Shown: positions 53,991 through 62,703 of the stretch, piece after piece
How positions within the stretch are numbered: the stretch's first letter is position 1
How the letters are laid out: every line of letters starts with the position of its first letter
Translations under genes and position numbers: made by a program
Notes under the pieces: model-generated
What the model saw: the letters and a program-made list of their open reading frames with translations, nothing else
Told to the model about the DNA's origin: nothing
Databases searched by the model: none
Assembly (NCBI GenBank): GCA_018715595.1
Contig: DVLI01000025.1
Span: forward strand, 24,498-88,497
Length of the DNA stretch: 64,000 nt
From: Candidatus Caccoplasma merdavium
Lineage (GTDB): Bacteria > Bacteroidota > Bacteroidia > Bacteroidales > UBA11471
Direction: 5' to 3'

Positions 53991-55382
53991 TTAAGCGTTT
54001 TTGGGAATGATGCGCATGTGGGCTGCGGGGTAACGCAGGGTGAGGCAGCTGGCCTCGGTGAGCACGACGGCATCGGTGTTGCGCACGCCGGCGCCTTTGA
54101 GGTCGAGTACCTGACGGTCGAAGGGTACATGCGACCACTTCGACAAGAATTCGGGGTCGAAGATGAAGCCGTAGTCGCTCATGCCGCACTCGTCGAAGAC
54201 TTCGGAGTAGAGAATGAAGAGGCGTCCGAATTTGGAGCGTATCTCGGAGAAGTCGATACCCCACTTGACGAAATCTTCGTCGGCCGAGATGACCTTGTTC
54301 ACATCGAGCTTGTTGATGCGGCCGATGAAGTCCGAACCGCCGATGAGGATTTTGCGCTTGTTGCCGCCGTTTCCGGTGAATGCCTCTTTGGCGATGTCGA
54401 TGAGGTCTTCCTGGGTGAGCTCTTTCTCGGGGTCGAAGGTGTATTCCTTGCCGGCTTGCCACCAGATACCGCCGGTGAGCGAAACCTCTTCTTTCTTTTT
54501 CGAGTCGTAGATGCGGCTCTTCACGCCGAACATGAAGGTTTTCTCCATGCCCAGTCGCATGTCGTAGATGGCCGCTTCTTCGGAGTCGGAAAATTCCCAT
54601 TCCACCTCTTTGTTGGCGATTTTCTGGAACGTCGACTGCTCGATTTGCATCTTGAAGATTTGGCAATAGTTTTGGTCTTTTACCGGCAGAGCCTCGAATT
54701 GGGCGGTCTGCACGTCGAGCTCGGTGGCGGCGCGTCCCATGCGGATAAGGGTCGTGCCTTGTGCAATCGTGGGCACGCAGCCGGTGATGTTGCCGATGGT
54801 CTTGCCGTTGATGGCATAGACGTTGAGTTCGCCGGTCTCCTCCTTGCTCGAAATGTAGAGCACGAGGTCGGCTTTCGACTGGGTTTTCCCGTCGCTCTCA
54901 TAGCCTTTCACCCCTTGCACGAGAATGGTCTCTGACACTTCGAAAATGTCGTTGTTGTTGGTTGTGAGTTGCACCTTCTGTGCGGCGGTGGTGGCGCTGC
55001 CCGACTCCGGTTCGGTGTAAGCCTCGGCGAGCGTGGCTTTGGTGGGTTTCACATCGACCGAATAGTAATCGACAATCATCGAACCCGATTTGCGGGCACC
55101 GGCATAGCGCGAGAGTTGGTCGATGGGGGTCGACATGGGGCGCACTTTGGTGATGCGTTTGTCGACTTCGTTCATGAGCAGTTCTTTGCTGTTGCCGCGT
55201 GTGATTTCGGTCGTGAGCGGAGAACCCGAGATGATGCGTCCCGATGCCGTGGGAATGACTACGGCCAGTGCGTAGGCACAGTCGTGGAGCAAGAAGGCTG
55301 CCAAGACGATAAACAGGGTGGTTGACAACCAGAACCAAATGTTTCGGGATTTCAGGAATTTCAGAATTTGTTCTTTTTTCAT
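53991..55382 (-). CDS. HK97/SU10-type major capsid-like protein with N-terminal hydrophobic segment
   Basis: A 463-residue protein. After residue 90 it follows the SU10-type (DUF5309-like) capsid pattern: RPMSTPIDQLSRYAG, AGSMIVDYYSVDVKPTKA, GTTLIRMGRA, the NYCQIFKMQIEQSTFQKIA region, EEAAIYDMRLGMEKTFMFG, SLTGGIWWQAG and a C-terminal LRYPAAHMRI. Residues 15-34 are strongly hydrophobic (IWFWLSTTLFIVLAAFLL), followed by HDCAYALA, so the protein may be membrane-anchored or cleaved after AYA. Such a segment is not usual in capsid proteins. It follows the scaffold-like gene by 87 bases. Confidence 0.65.
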   Translation of the reverse strand: MKKEQILKFLKSRNIWFWLSTTLFIVLAAFLLHDCAYALAVVIPTASGRIISGSPLTTEITRGNSKELLMNEVDKRITKVRPMSTPIDQLSRYAGARKSGSMIVDYYSVDVKPTKATLAEAYTEPESGSATTAAQKVQLTTNNNDIFEVSETILVQGVKGYESDGKTQSKADLVLYISSKEETGELNVYAINGKTIGNITGCVPTIAQGTTLIRMGRAATELDVQTAQFEALPVKDQNYCQIFKMQIEQSTFQKIANKEVEWEFSDSEEAAIYDMRLGMEKTFMFGVKSRIYDSKKKEEVSLTGGIWWQAGKEYTFDPEKELTQEDLIDIAKEAFTGNGGNKRKILIGGSDFIGRINKLDVNKVISADEDFVKWGIDFSEIRSKFGRLFILYSEVFDECGMSDYGFIFDPEFLSKWSHVPFDRQVLDLKGAGVRNTDAVVLTEASCLTLRYPAAHMRIIPKNA

Positions 55383-55469
55383 GAGTAGGAATTTTTTTTG
55401 GTGAGTGAAAAAGGGTTGTTATGGTGTGATGTGATTCTTGTGCGGGCTGTGTGTGGACGATGGCTTCGC

Positions 55470-56234
55470 TTACAAGTCCCACACGCTGCCCCGGCGTCTG
55501 AACCCGAAGGCAGCCGAACGTCCCTCGTCGGGATTTTCTCCGCCCCCGATGCCACTCAACTGGGGCAGGAGTGACCCTTCACGCGGGGGACGCTCCGACA
55601 AGATGCGTTCGTTGCGCCCCCGAATCTCGGCGATGCGTTCGGTGTTGCCCAGGTCGAGGTCGTAGTTGATGCCTTTGAAGAGCAGTTCGAGAATCTCGGT
55701 CGTGAAGTCGTGCATGAACACATGCTCGCACACATGGTGCACACGGTCGAGAAAATCTTCAAACTCTTCGTCGCTCATGCCTTTGTGGGCTTTGAAGCGG
55801 GCAATGGCGCGGGCACTGTGTTGCCAGTTTTCTTCCATTTCCCGTTGTATCTGCTCGCCGGCTCTTACGCGGCGGGTGAACTCTTCGTTTTCCCGTTCGA
55901 GGTCGGCCAGCCGGCGTTCGTCGCCCACGCATTCGAGAATGTCCCGTCCGAAGTGGCGCACGCAAGCGGCCAAGGCATCGTCGCCGGCCAGGACATCGCC
56001 GATGAACTCGGCCATGCGGGGGTTCGACATGAAGATGTCGGCCAGTTTCAGCTGGTCCTGGCACAGGTAGTCGTAGCGTTGCCGCAGGTTGTCTTCGTAT
56101 TCGAGCAGCGAATCGAAGAAGCGGTCGTCGTTGTCGAAAACCCGGTCGGGAAAACTTTTACTCACTCTCGCCAGGAGCAGCTCCCGCGAGTTTCGAGGGG
56201 TAATTTCATACCCGTTTCCTGTAAAGTCTTTCAT
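55470..56234 (-). CDS. Capsid-scaffold-like helical protein
   Basis: A 254-residue acidic, mostly alpha-helical protein without a signal or membrane segment. Landmarks are NPRMAEFIGDVLAGDDALAACVRHFG (about 70-95), a long charged helix (RRLADLERENEEFTRRV), SDEEFEDFLDRV and GINYDLDLGNTERIAEIRGRNERI near the C-terminus. That last pattern and the place just before the capsid-like gene match scaffold proteins I recall from Bacteroidetes phages. It is the first gene of the minus-strand operon. Confidence 0.5.
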   Translation of the reverse strand: MKDFTGNGYEITPRNSRELLLARVSKSFPDRVFDNDDRFFDSLLEYEDNLRQRYDYLCQDQLKLADIFMSNPRMAEFIGDVLAGDDALAACVRHFGRDILECVGDERRLADLERENEEFTRRVRAGEQIQREMEENWQHSARAIARFKAHKGMSDEEFEDFLDRVHHVCEHVFMHDFTTEILELLFKGINYDLDLGNTERIAEIRGRNERILSERPPREGSLLPQLSGIGGGENPDEGRSAAFGFRRRGSVWDL

Positions 56235-56267
56235 ACAATTAATCGGTTTTAATAAAGTGAATAGATG

Positions 56268-56291
56268 ACCACGGTGTGGTAATTTTACAAT
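56268..56291 (-). promoter_or_regulatory. Operator-like sites upstream of the minus-strand phage-like operon
   Basis: On the minus strand ATTGTAAAATTACC (56291-56278) resembles the dyads upstream of the plus-strand half (ATTGTAATATTACAAT and TTGTAAATTTACCA). Next to it is a perfect dyad ACCAC-GGT-GTGGT (56268-56280). They are 34-57 bases before the scaffold-like start. No good TAnnTTTG is found at the expected spacing, so an activator-dependent promoter is possible. I see nothing else in 56235-56470. Confidence 0.4.
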
Positions 56292-56470
56292 GCAAAGAAA
56301 ATCCCATAAGAAGGCTTTTCTGTGCGATATTTATCAAAAGTGGGCAGCATTTTGTCGTTTTGTGAAGTGTGGTAGAATAACCATCTGCGGGGCGCGGGTT
56401 CCCGACGGGAAGCCGGTCTCGGATTCTCGATGGCCCGGTCGTCCCGTAGAAATATCTTTTCGGTGATAAA

Positions 56471-56501
56471 TTGCTTATTTGTGAGAGAAAGCGTACCTTT
56501 G
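56471..56501 (+). promoter_or_regulatory. Promoter of the fumarase gene
   Basis: TACCTTTG (56494-56501) matches the -7 consensus and TTG at 56471-56473 is at a 20-base spacing. The start codon is 36 bases downstream. Confidence 0.55.
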
Positions 56502-56537
56502 CTTTCTCCAAAGACAAAAAATCCAAACCTTAAACAT

Positions 56538-58181
56538 ATGGCAACAAAACCCTTCAAGTATCAAGAGATGTTCCCCATGGGAAAGGATAATACCGAATAT
56601 TATCTTCTCACGAAAGACTATGTCTCGGTCGAAAATTTCGACGGTAAAGAAATACTGAAAGTCGCACCCGAGGCGTTGACCCGCTTGGCCAATGCCGCCA
56701 TGCGCGATGTCTCGTTCCTCTTGCGTCGCGAGCACAACGAGATGGTGGCCCGCATCTTGCACGACCCCGAAGCCAGCGACAACGACAAATATGTGGCTCT
56801 CACCATGCTGCGCAACGCCGAAGTGGCTTGCAAAGGACAATTACCTTTCTGCCAGGATACGGGAACCGCCATTGTCATGGGTAAAAAAGGCCAGCAGGTA
56901 TGGACCGGCGGCGGAGACGAAGAGGCTCTCTCGCTGGGCGTTTACAAGACCTATACCGAGGAGAACCTCCGCTATTCCCAAAACGCTCCCCTCGACATGT
57001 ACCGCGAGGTAAACACCGGTTGCAACCTTCCCGCCCAAATCGACCTCTATGCCGTCGACGGCATGGAATATAAATTCCTCTTCATCGCCAAGGGAGGCGG
57101 CTCGGCCAACAAGACCTACCTCTATCAGGAGACCAAGGCGCTCATTACGCCCGACAAGCTGGTCAACTTCCTTGTCGAGAAGATGAAAACCCTCGGAACA
57201 GCCGCCTGTCCGCCCTATCACATCGCTTTCGTCATCGGCGGTACTTCGGCCGAGATGAACCTCAAAACCGTGAAACTGGCATCGGCCAAGTACTACGACA
57301 ACCTTCCCACATCGGGCAACGAGCTGGGACACGCCTTCCGCGACGTGGAACTCGAAAAAGAGGTGCTGCGTGCCGCACAGGAATCGGGCATCGGAGCCCA
57401 GTTCGGCGGTAAATATTTCGCTCACGACGTCCGCATCATACGTCTGCCCCGTCACGGAGCCTCCTGCCCCGTGGGTCTCGGCGTTTCCTGCTCGGCCGAC
57501 CGCAACATCAAAGCCAAAATCACCCGCGAAGGCTTGTGGGTGGAACGCCTCGACGACAATCCCGGCGAACTTATTCCCGCCGAGTTGCGTCAGGCCGGTG
57601 AAGGCAATGCCGTGCGCATCGACCTCAACCGCCCCATGAACGAAGTGCTGGCCGAACTCTCGAAATATCCCGTCGCCACCCGCCTCTCGCTCAACGGAAC
57701 CATCATTGTGGGTCGCGACATCGCCCATGCCAAGATAAAGGAGCGTCTCGACGCCGGCGAGGAGATGCCCGCCTATCTCAAAGAGCACCCCATCTATTAT
57801 GCCGGGCCCGCCAAGACCCCCAAAGGCATGGCTTCGGGCTCGTTCGGCCCCACCACGGCAGGACGCATGGACCCCTATGTCGACCTCTTCCAAAGTCACG
57901 GCGGTTCCATGATTATGATAGCCAAGGGTAACCGCAGTCAGCAGGTGACCGACGCTTGCCACAAGCACGGCGGATTCTATCTCGGCAGCATCGGCGGTCC
58001 GGCAGCCATCTTGGCGCAGAATAGCATCAAGAGCGTCGAATGTCTCGAATATCCCGAATTGGGTATGGAGGCGATTTGGAAAATCGAAGTCGAGAATTTC
58101 CCCGCCTTTATCCTTGTCGACGACAAAGGCAACGACTTCTTCAAGCAGATAAAGCCCCTTTGCTTGGGTTGCCCTAAATAA
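56538..58181 (+). CDS. Class I fumarate hydratase ([4Fe-4S])
   Basis: A 547-residue iron-sulfur hydro-lyase interconverting fumarate and malate, part of the fumarate-respiring branch typical of Bacteroidales. The alpha part has [15 protein letters not shown] with a cluster Cys, the [13 protein letters not shown] segment, and [12 protein letters not shown]; the beta part has [46 protein letters not shown] and the C-terminal [10 protein letters not shown]. Both halves are fused as in FumA/FumB. The ATG at 56538 begins MATKPFKY; the longer frame crosses the promoter. Confidence 0.92.
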   Translation: MATKPFKYQEMFPMGKDNTEYYLLTKDYVSVENFDGKEILKVAPEALTRLANAAMRDVSFLLRREHNEMVARILHDPEASDNDKYVALTMLRNAEVACKGQLPFCQDTGTAIVMGKKGQQVWTGGGDEEALSLGVYKTYTEENLRYSQNAPLDMYREVNTGCNLPAQIDLYAVDGMEYKFLFIAKGGGSANKTYLYQETKALITPDKLVNFLVEKMKTLGTAACPPYHIAFVIGGTSAEMNLKTVKLASAKYYDNLPTSGNELGHAFRDVELEKEVLRAAQESGIGAQFGGKYFAHDVRIIRLPRHGASCPVGLGVSCSADRNIKAKITREGLWVERLDDNPGELIPAELRQAGEGNAVRIDLNRPMNEVLAELSKYPVATRLSLNGTIIVGRDIAHAKIKERLDAGEEMPAYLKEHPIYYAGPAKTPKGMASGSFGPTTAGRMDPYVDLFQSHGGSMIMIAKGNRSQQVTDACHKHGGFYLGSIGGPAAILAQNSIKSVECLEYPELGMEAIWKIEVENFPAFILVDDKGNDFFKQIKPLCLGCPK

Positions 58182-58200
58182 AGATTTTAAGAGCGTTATT

Positions 58201-58245
58201 GCCAAAAGCCCGCGAGAGCATGTCTCGTGGGCTTTTGGCTTTTTG
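58201..58245 (+). terminator. Intrinsic terminator of the fumarase gene
   Basis: A 17-bp stem with one wobble pair (58201-58217 with 58223-58239, starting GCCAAAAGCCCGC) is followed by TTTTTG, 20 bases past the stop. Confidence 0.85.
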
Positions 58246-58299
58246 ATAGATAGGGAAATTTTTTTAGGAGAAACTTTTTTCAGATATATGATATATTTC

Positions 58300-58445
58300 T
58301 ACCTTTGCCATGGAAAGTGTACTGCATTTTGCCGTTTTGAAGAGTAAGACGGCAAAAGCATGGAGGCGGATTGACCGACGGAGACCGTTCCTCGCTGCCT
58401 CAAATTCGAAAGGATAACAGCTAAACCAAATATTAAAAAAGTATC
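58300..58445 (+). promoter_or_regulatory. Promoter and long 5' leader of the beta-repeat/GH10 operon
   Basis: TACCTTTG (58300-58307) is a consensus -7 element. It implies a leader of about 130 bases, unusually long for this window, with an 8-bp dyad TTTTGCCG (58327-58334) / CGGCAAAA (58350-58357). The leader may carry post-transcriptional control; I do not recognise a riboswitch. Confidence 0.45.
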
Positions 58446-60881
58446 ATGAAAAGAATCATTACTCTCTGTGCGCTTTTCTGTGCCGTTATGGCCGGACGCG
58501 CTGGTGAAATCGTTTTGTGCGATTTCGAAGATTGCAATGTGGGCGATGTCTTCCAAGTGGAAAGCATTTTTGCCCCGGGCGTAGCCTCGACCGACGGTAC
58601 GGCAGTTGTGGTTGAAGACCCGACCAACCCCGACAACAAAGTGTTGAAAGTCTCCATCAAAAACTGGAACACCTTTGTGCGCTACGACTTGCCCGATGGC
58701 ATTACCGGACAAAATCTGCTCGACCTTTACCAGAAGATTTCTTTCGACCTCTATCGTGACCCGTCGCAGACGAACGACTACATGCAGACCGCCATCTTGC
58801 TGGGTGGCGCAGGCGATGGCTCCACAACCCTTTATTGGGATACCGAATTTCCTTTCTTGGGCAACAAGGGTGAATGGATACCCAAAAGCTACGACTTCAA
58901 TAGAATCTACAACGAGTCGACCTGCATTTTGTTGGGACTCCACTGCGATGTCGTAGAGTATTACATCGACAACATTCGCCTTTCGGGTGTTTCCTCTGTC
59001 GAGACCGACACGATTCGTTGGACGGCTTCTGTATCGAACCAGTGGGATGTGGCCCAAACGGCCAACTTTGCGGCCATTGAAGATGCCATCGACAACTTCA
59101 CTCCGGTCGTGTTCAATACCGGAAACCGCGTCATCTTCGATGATAACTCCATGACCACGGGCGGCTATAAGGCTCTTAACGTTCAAATCAGGGAAACCGT
59201 CGAGCCGTCGACCGTGATTTTTGACAACGATGTGATTGCTTACCGCCTCTCGGTAGTCGATGGTGCATCGGGCTACCTCACCGGCGGCGGACAGTTGATT
59301 GTTGAAGGTTCGAAACCTGTGACCCTCGACGTCGACAACAAAATGGTGAAAGGTACCGTGCTCAAAGGCGGAACCTTGCGCATGGGCAAACAGGGCATCG
59401 ACCTGCTGGGTGGCTCATTGCTGGCCGACGGTGGCGGTACGATAAACGCTTGCCTCGACAACTCCTCAAACAACTATATAACGCTGAATGCCCCCATCAC
59501 GCTTACCGAGGGTGACACTCTCAACATGTACCTGTCGCGTTACACCTATATGATGTCGCCCTTGTCGGGTAGCGGTGTTGTCAATATTTATGCCGGAGGC
59601 GAGCGGGTATATCTGGCCAATGAAAAAGCCAAACAGTACCCCAGTTGGGATCAATTCACCGGAACGGTGAACGTCTATAAATATACCGATGTGAATGCGT
59701 CGGCCGGATACTACGGCGTGATACTGGGCAGCGGGACTACTTTTAACCCGTCGAGCGTGGAGGAGAGCATCATTGCCGGTAATGTAAACTCAATGTTTGC
59801 CAATAAAACGTTGGTATTGCAGGAAGGTGCAGCCATTGCCGCCGAATCGGGCATACGTGGTTATCGTATCGGCGAATTGCAAACCAAGCCGGGCTCCCGC
59901 ATTTACGGCTATATAAAGTCGAGCGACACCCCTGCTTCGTATTACCTTGTGGGAAATTCCAATACCGATGCTCTCTTGGCCGGACAGATTGCTCCCTTTG
60001 GCGCTGACAGACCTGTCGTAGGCCTTATCAAGGAAGGTACCGGAACTTATACGCTTACTTGTGATAGTAATGTTATCACCGGTGGTATACAAGTGCTTGC
60101 CGGTAAAGTGCTTATCGACAACGATATCAAGAAAGCCGAAGCCGAGGGCCTGACCGGCGCCGGATATACGGCCGGGACAGCCAATACCGTCTTTGTGGGT
60201 GGTACTATCGGTGGATCGGGTAACATAGCCAGTGATGTCGATGTGTATGGTACACTCGAACCCGGAAGCAACGGCATCGGTACGCTCACCCTTAAAAACT
60301 TTGCCAAAGAAAACGATACGGTGTCGCTCTACCTGCGCCCCACGACCGTCTTGTCGTTCGAAATCGCATCGCCGCAACACCATGACAGTTTGGTTGTAGA
60401 TGGTAACCTTATATATTACAACATTACAGAGGACTTTATTGAAAGTTCGGACCTGCCTGTTGTTGAAATCAAGACCGACGACAGCTTTGTCTATAACGAA
60501 GGAGACGAATATGTACTTATCTCGGCTTATGGCAAAAGCTCGCTCTACGGCGATCCGTGGAACTTCGACGTGAAGTTGCCCGAGACCGGTGTATGGACCG
60601 TTGAGGAGCGTACAACCGATAAGGGTATCCAACTTGTCCTCATTGCAGGTGATGCTGCCGGCGTAGAAAATACCGTAGCCGAGAACGACCCCCGGGTTTA
60701 TGCCAACAACGGCATCATCTATGTCGAAAACGCCGCTGGTGAGCAAGTTGCCGTTTACTCACTTTTGGGTCAGCAGTTGGAGTCTTTCACGGCTCATGAA
60801 GGCGTGAACACCATCAACGACGTGAAGGGCATGGTCGTAGTGAAAATCGGCGAGCATACTTACAAAGTCACCAATTTCTAA
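58446..60881 (+). CDS. Secreted beta-strand-repeat protein with sorting-like C-terminus
   Basis: An 811-residue exported protein with a signal peptide (about 1-19). The N-terminal 180 residues (CDFEDCNVGDVFQVES...YYIDNIRLSG) look like a carbohydrate-binding jelly roll. The middle is built of glycine-rich strands typical of autotransporter passenger-associated repeats (GTVLKGGTLRMG, LIKEGTGTYTL...GGIQVLAGKVLIDN, IGGSGNIASDVDVYGTLEPG). The last 60 residues (VYANNGIIYVENAAGEQVAVYSLLGQQL...MVVVKIGEHTYKVTNF) resemble type A T9SS or DUF6383 tails. It precedes a xylanase by 21 bases, suggesting glycan binding. The function is inferred. Confidence 0.7.
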   Translation: MKRIITLCALFCAVMAGRAGEIVLCDFEDCNVGDVFQVESIFAPGVASTDGTAVVVEDPTNPDNKVLKVSIKNWNTFVRYDLPDGITGQNLLDLYQKISFDLYRDPSQTNDYMQTAILLGGAGDGSTTLYWDTEFPFLGNKGEWIPKSYDFNRIYNESTCILLGLHCDVVEYYIDNIRLSGVSSVETDTIRWTASVSNQWDVAQTANFAAIEDAIDNFTPVVFNTGNRVIFDDNSMTTGGYKALNVQIRETVEPSTVIFDNDVIAYRLSVVDGASGYLTGGGQLIVEGSKPVTLDVDNKMVKGTVLKGGTLRMGKQGIDLLGGSLLADGGGTINACLDNSSNNYITLNAPITLTEGDTLNMYLSRYTYMMSPLSGSGVVNIYAGGERVYLANEKAKQYPSWDQFTGTVNVYKYTDVNASAGYYGVILGSGTTFNPSSVEESIIAGNVNSMFANKTLVLQEGAAIAAESGIRGYRIGELQTKPGSRIYGYIKSSDTPASYYLVGNSNTDALLAGQIAPFGADRPVVGLIKEGTGTYTLTCDSNVITGGIQVLAGKVLIDNDIKKAEAEGLTGAGYTAGTANTVFVGGTIGGSGNIASDVDVYGTLEPGSNGIGTLTLKNFAKENDTVSLYLRPTTVLSFEIASPQHHDSLVVDGNLIYYNITEDFIESSDLPVVEIKTDDSFVYNEGDEYVLISAYGKSSLYGDPWNFDVKLPETGVWTVEERTTDKGIQLVLIAGDAAGVENTVAENDPRVYANNGIIYVENAAGEQVAVYSLLGQQLESFTAHEGVNTINDVKGMVVVKIGEHTYKVTNF

Positions 60882-60902
60882 TAGACTTATAACATACAAA
60901 TC

Positions 60903-62156
60903 ATGAAGAAACATCTTTTATATCTGCTTTGCCCTCTTTTCATTGCCGCGGCAAATGCCCAGGAGAGTGCTGATACGCAGGCTCTTCGCGACTATGCCGA
61001 TAAATGTGGCAAGAAAATAGGCGTTGCCGTCCCCGTATGGCGCATCGATGTGACTAACGATGGTCTCTCAGAGACGCAGGCTGTCTACAACAATTTCAAT
61101 ATACTCGTTGCCGAGAACGAAATGAAAATAGACGCTTTGCAGCCCAATCGGGGACAATTTGAGTTTTACCATGGCGACAATCTCGTGAACTTTGCCGAGC
61201 GCCACGGCATGACGGTCCGCGGGCACACCTTGTGCTGGCATAAACAGGTGTCGGGCTGGATCAGTACCGACGGCGGTCAAAAGAACGACCACAAATATTC
61301 CCGCGAAGAGTTGCTCGAAATACTCGAAGACCACATCACGACCGTTGTTACTCACTATAAAGGTCGCGTGCATGAATGGGACGTTGTGAACGAATGCCTC
61401 GCCGATGACCAAAGCATCGTGCGCACCAATCCTACGGCTTATGCCCTGCGCCCCTCGGTATGGTACACCGGTATCGGTGAGGACTTCATCGACTCGGCAT
61501 TTGTCTATGCCCATCGTGCCGACCCCGATGCCAAACTGTATCTCAATGACTATGGCGTGGAAATGCAGGGCTCTGCAAAAACCCAAGCCTACTATAACTT
61601 GGCGCGCCGGTTGCAAAAGAGCGGTATTCCCATCGATGGCGTGGGCCTGCAATGCCACCTCACGGTAGGAGAGCTCGACTCGGCCAAATTTGACAACAAC
61701 GTGAAACGCTATGCTTCTCTGGGTCTCAACTGCATCGTGACCGAGCTCGATATGTCGATACCCGACCTTGGAGCCGCTGATGCATACGAGAAACAGGCCG
61801 CAGAGTACCGCACCATTGCAAATGTGCTGATAAAATATGACCACTGCCCGAATCTGGTCATCTGGGGTGTTAAAGACGACCAGTCATGGAGAAGGGGAGA
61901 ACCTCTGTTGTTCAACGCCCAAATGCAAGCCAAACCGGCTTTCTACGCCTTGTATGATCTTTATAAGGAGTATGCCGAGAATGCACCTGCGGGCATAGAA
62001 TCGACAGCCGTCGACACCGAGGCCATGAATCCCTATGTCGATGTATATAACCTGCTGGGACGTATCGTCGCCAAGCAAATGCCGCGCGAACAGGTTTATG
62101 ACCTCCCCGCCGGCGCTTACATCGTCGATGGCAAGAAGATGATCATCGCTCATTAA
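60903..62156 (+). CDS. GH10 endo-1,4-beta-xylanase with sorting-like tail
   Basis: A 417-residue secreted GH10 enzyme. After the signal peptide (about 1-20, AAANAQ) the catalytic domain has GHTLCWH, the acid/base Glu164 in WDVVNECL and the nucleophile Glu281 in VTELDM, with NDYGVE and GLQCHL between. The C-terminal 50 residues (PYVDVYNLLGRIVAKQ...LPAGAYIVDGKKMIIAH) look like a short T9SS type A domain. It is cotranscribed with the upstream beta-repeat protein. Compared with the GH10 at 34338 it has a different leader and a tail. Confidence 0.92.
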   Translation: MKKHLLYLLCPLFIAAANAQESADTQALRDYADKCGKKIGVAVPVWRIDVTNDGLSETQAVYNNFNILVAENEMKIDALQPNRGQFEFYHGDNLVNFAERHGMTVRGHTLCWHKQVSGWISTDGGQKNDHKYSREELLEILEDHITTVVTHYKGRVHEWDVVNECLADDQSIVRTNPTAYALRPSVWYTGIGEDFIDSAFVYAHRADPDAKLYLNDYGVEMQGSAKTQAYYNLARRLQKSGIPIDGVGLQCHLTVGELDSAKFDNNVKRYASLGLNCIVTELDMSIPDLGAADAYEKQAAEYRTIANVLIKYDHCPNLVIWGVKDDQSWRRGEPLLFNAQMQAKPAFYALYDLYKEYAENAPAGIESTAVDTEAMNPYVDVYNLLGRIVAKQMPREQVYDLPAGAYIVDGKKMIIAH

Positions 62157-62184
62157 TCGAAATAATCCTAAACCTCGCTATGAT

Positions 62185-62221
62185 AAGAGGGCTGCTCCGC
62201 ACAGAGCAGCCCTCTTCTTTT
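62185..62221 (+). terminator. Intrinsic terminator of the beta-repeat/GH10 operon
   Basis: A perfect 13-bp stem (AAGAGGGCTGCTC at 62185-62197, complement at 62204-62216) is followed by CTTTTG, 29 bases past the xylanase stop. The stretch 62222-62401 holds no recognisable gene. Confidence 0.8.
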
Positions 62222-62401
62222 GTGATTTTACTGTAAAGATGGGGATTCTTCTGCCTGAATTTTCAAGGGTGTGTGTCTTGTCACATGTCGTTCTCCCGCA
62301 GATTAACACCCATAGTACTTTTTAGCCCTATATCTTCGGACGTATTCCTTAAAATTAGGGATGAAGGGATTGTATGCTGTTTATTCAACGTATAAAATAA
62401 C

Positions 62402-62435
62402 AAAAACGCAGTTCTTAAACAGAACTGCGTTTTTT
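62402..62435 (-). terminator. Hairpin terminator downstream of the possible small gene
   Basis: A perfect 14-bp stem (AAAAACGCAGTTCT at 62402-62415, complement at 62421-62434) with A and T flanks. It stands 23 bases past the stop of the minus-strand frame at 62458-62616, which argues that something is transcribed there. Confidence 0.6.
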
Positions 62436-62457
62436 GTTGAAGGTAAGGGAACCTATG

Positions 62458-62616
62458 CTATTCTTTGATGAGGCGGAGTGTGGTGGTGCCGGTCGAGGTG
62501 GTGAGTCGCCAGGAGTAGAAGACGTTGTTGATGAGGTCGATGCGTTCGTCGTCGGGACGGCCGGTGTATCGGCTGTCGCACAGACGGGGCGTGCGGCTGG
62601 TATGGTGCGCCAGCAT
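62458..62616 (-). CDS. Possible small gene or gene fragment, 52 residues
   Basis: The minus strand reads an ATG-initiated 52-residue frame with [25 protein letters not shown] and a C-terminal [13 protein letters not shown]. Codons ending in C (GAC, ATC, AAC, GTC, TTC, TAC) match the host's usage and a terminator hairpin follows. The open frame extends about 25 residues upstream of the ATG to a TGA. It could be a small protein or the remaining C-terminus of a larger decayed gene. I recognise no family. Confidence 0.35.
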   Translation of the reverse strand: MLAHHTSRTPRLCDSRYTGRPDDERIDLINNVFYSWRLTTSTGTTTLRLIKE

Positions 62617-62703
62617 GTTATTTCTGACGGATAAGGTAAGCCCGCTTTCGCGAAATGGAGGGCGATTATTGGCGTTTTGGGGTGGGGAAAATGGTCAAGA
62701 AAC

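Larger units (their letters stand above)
46210..56234. mobile_element. Phage-derived capsid and lysis cassette lacking packaging genes
   Basis: Ten phage-type genes in two convergent sets (46210-47623 plus, 48558-56234 minus) surround one apparent host gene. Present are scaffold-like, major-capsid-like, adaptor-like, neck-like, fibre-like, holin-like, endolysin and u-spanin-like proteins. Absent in the window are terminase, portal, protease, tail tube/sheath, integrase, excisionase, repressor and replication genes. I see no flanking direct repeats or tRNA. Flanks are ordinary chromosomal genes. Codon use is host-like except for the AT-richer N-terminal half of the fibre gene. Confidence 0.6.

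Noticed and set aside
46210..56234. Contractile injection system or tailocin
   Set aside because: No sheath, tube, baseplate, AAA+ ATPase or tape-measure-like gene is present; instead a capsid-like protein is encoded.
46000..56540. Complete inducible prophage
   Set aside because: No integrase, repressor, replication, terminase, portal or tail genes are visible, and no att-like repeats were found at the edges.
56841..58205. 454-codon open frame antisense to fumarase
   Set aside because: The plus strand encodes complete class I fumarase with all cluster and active-site segments.
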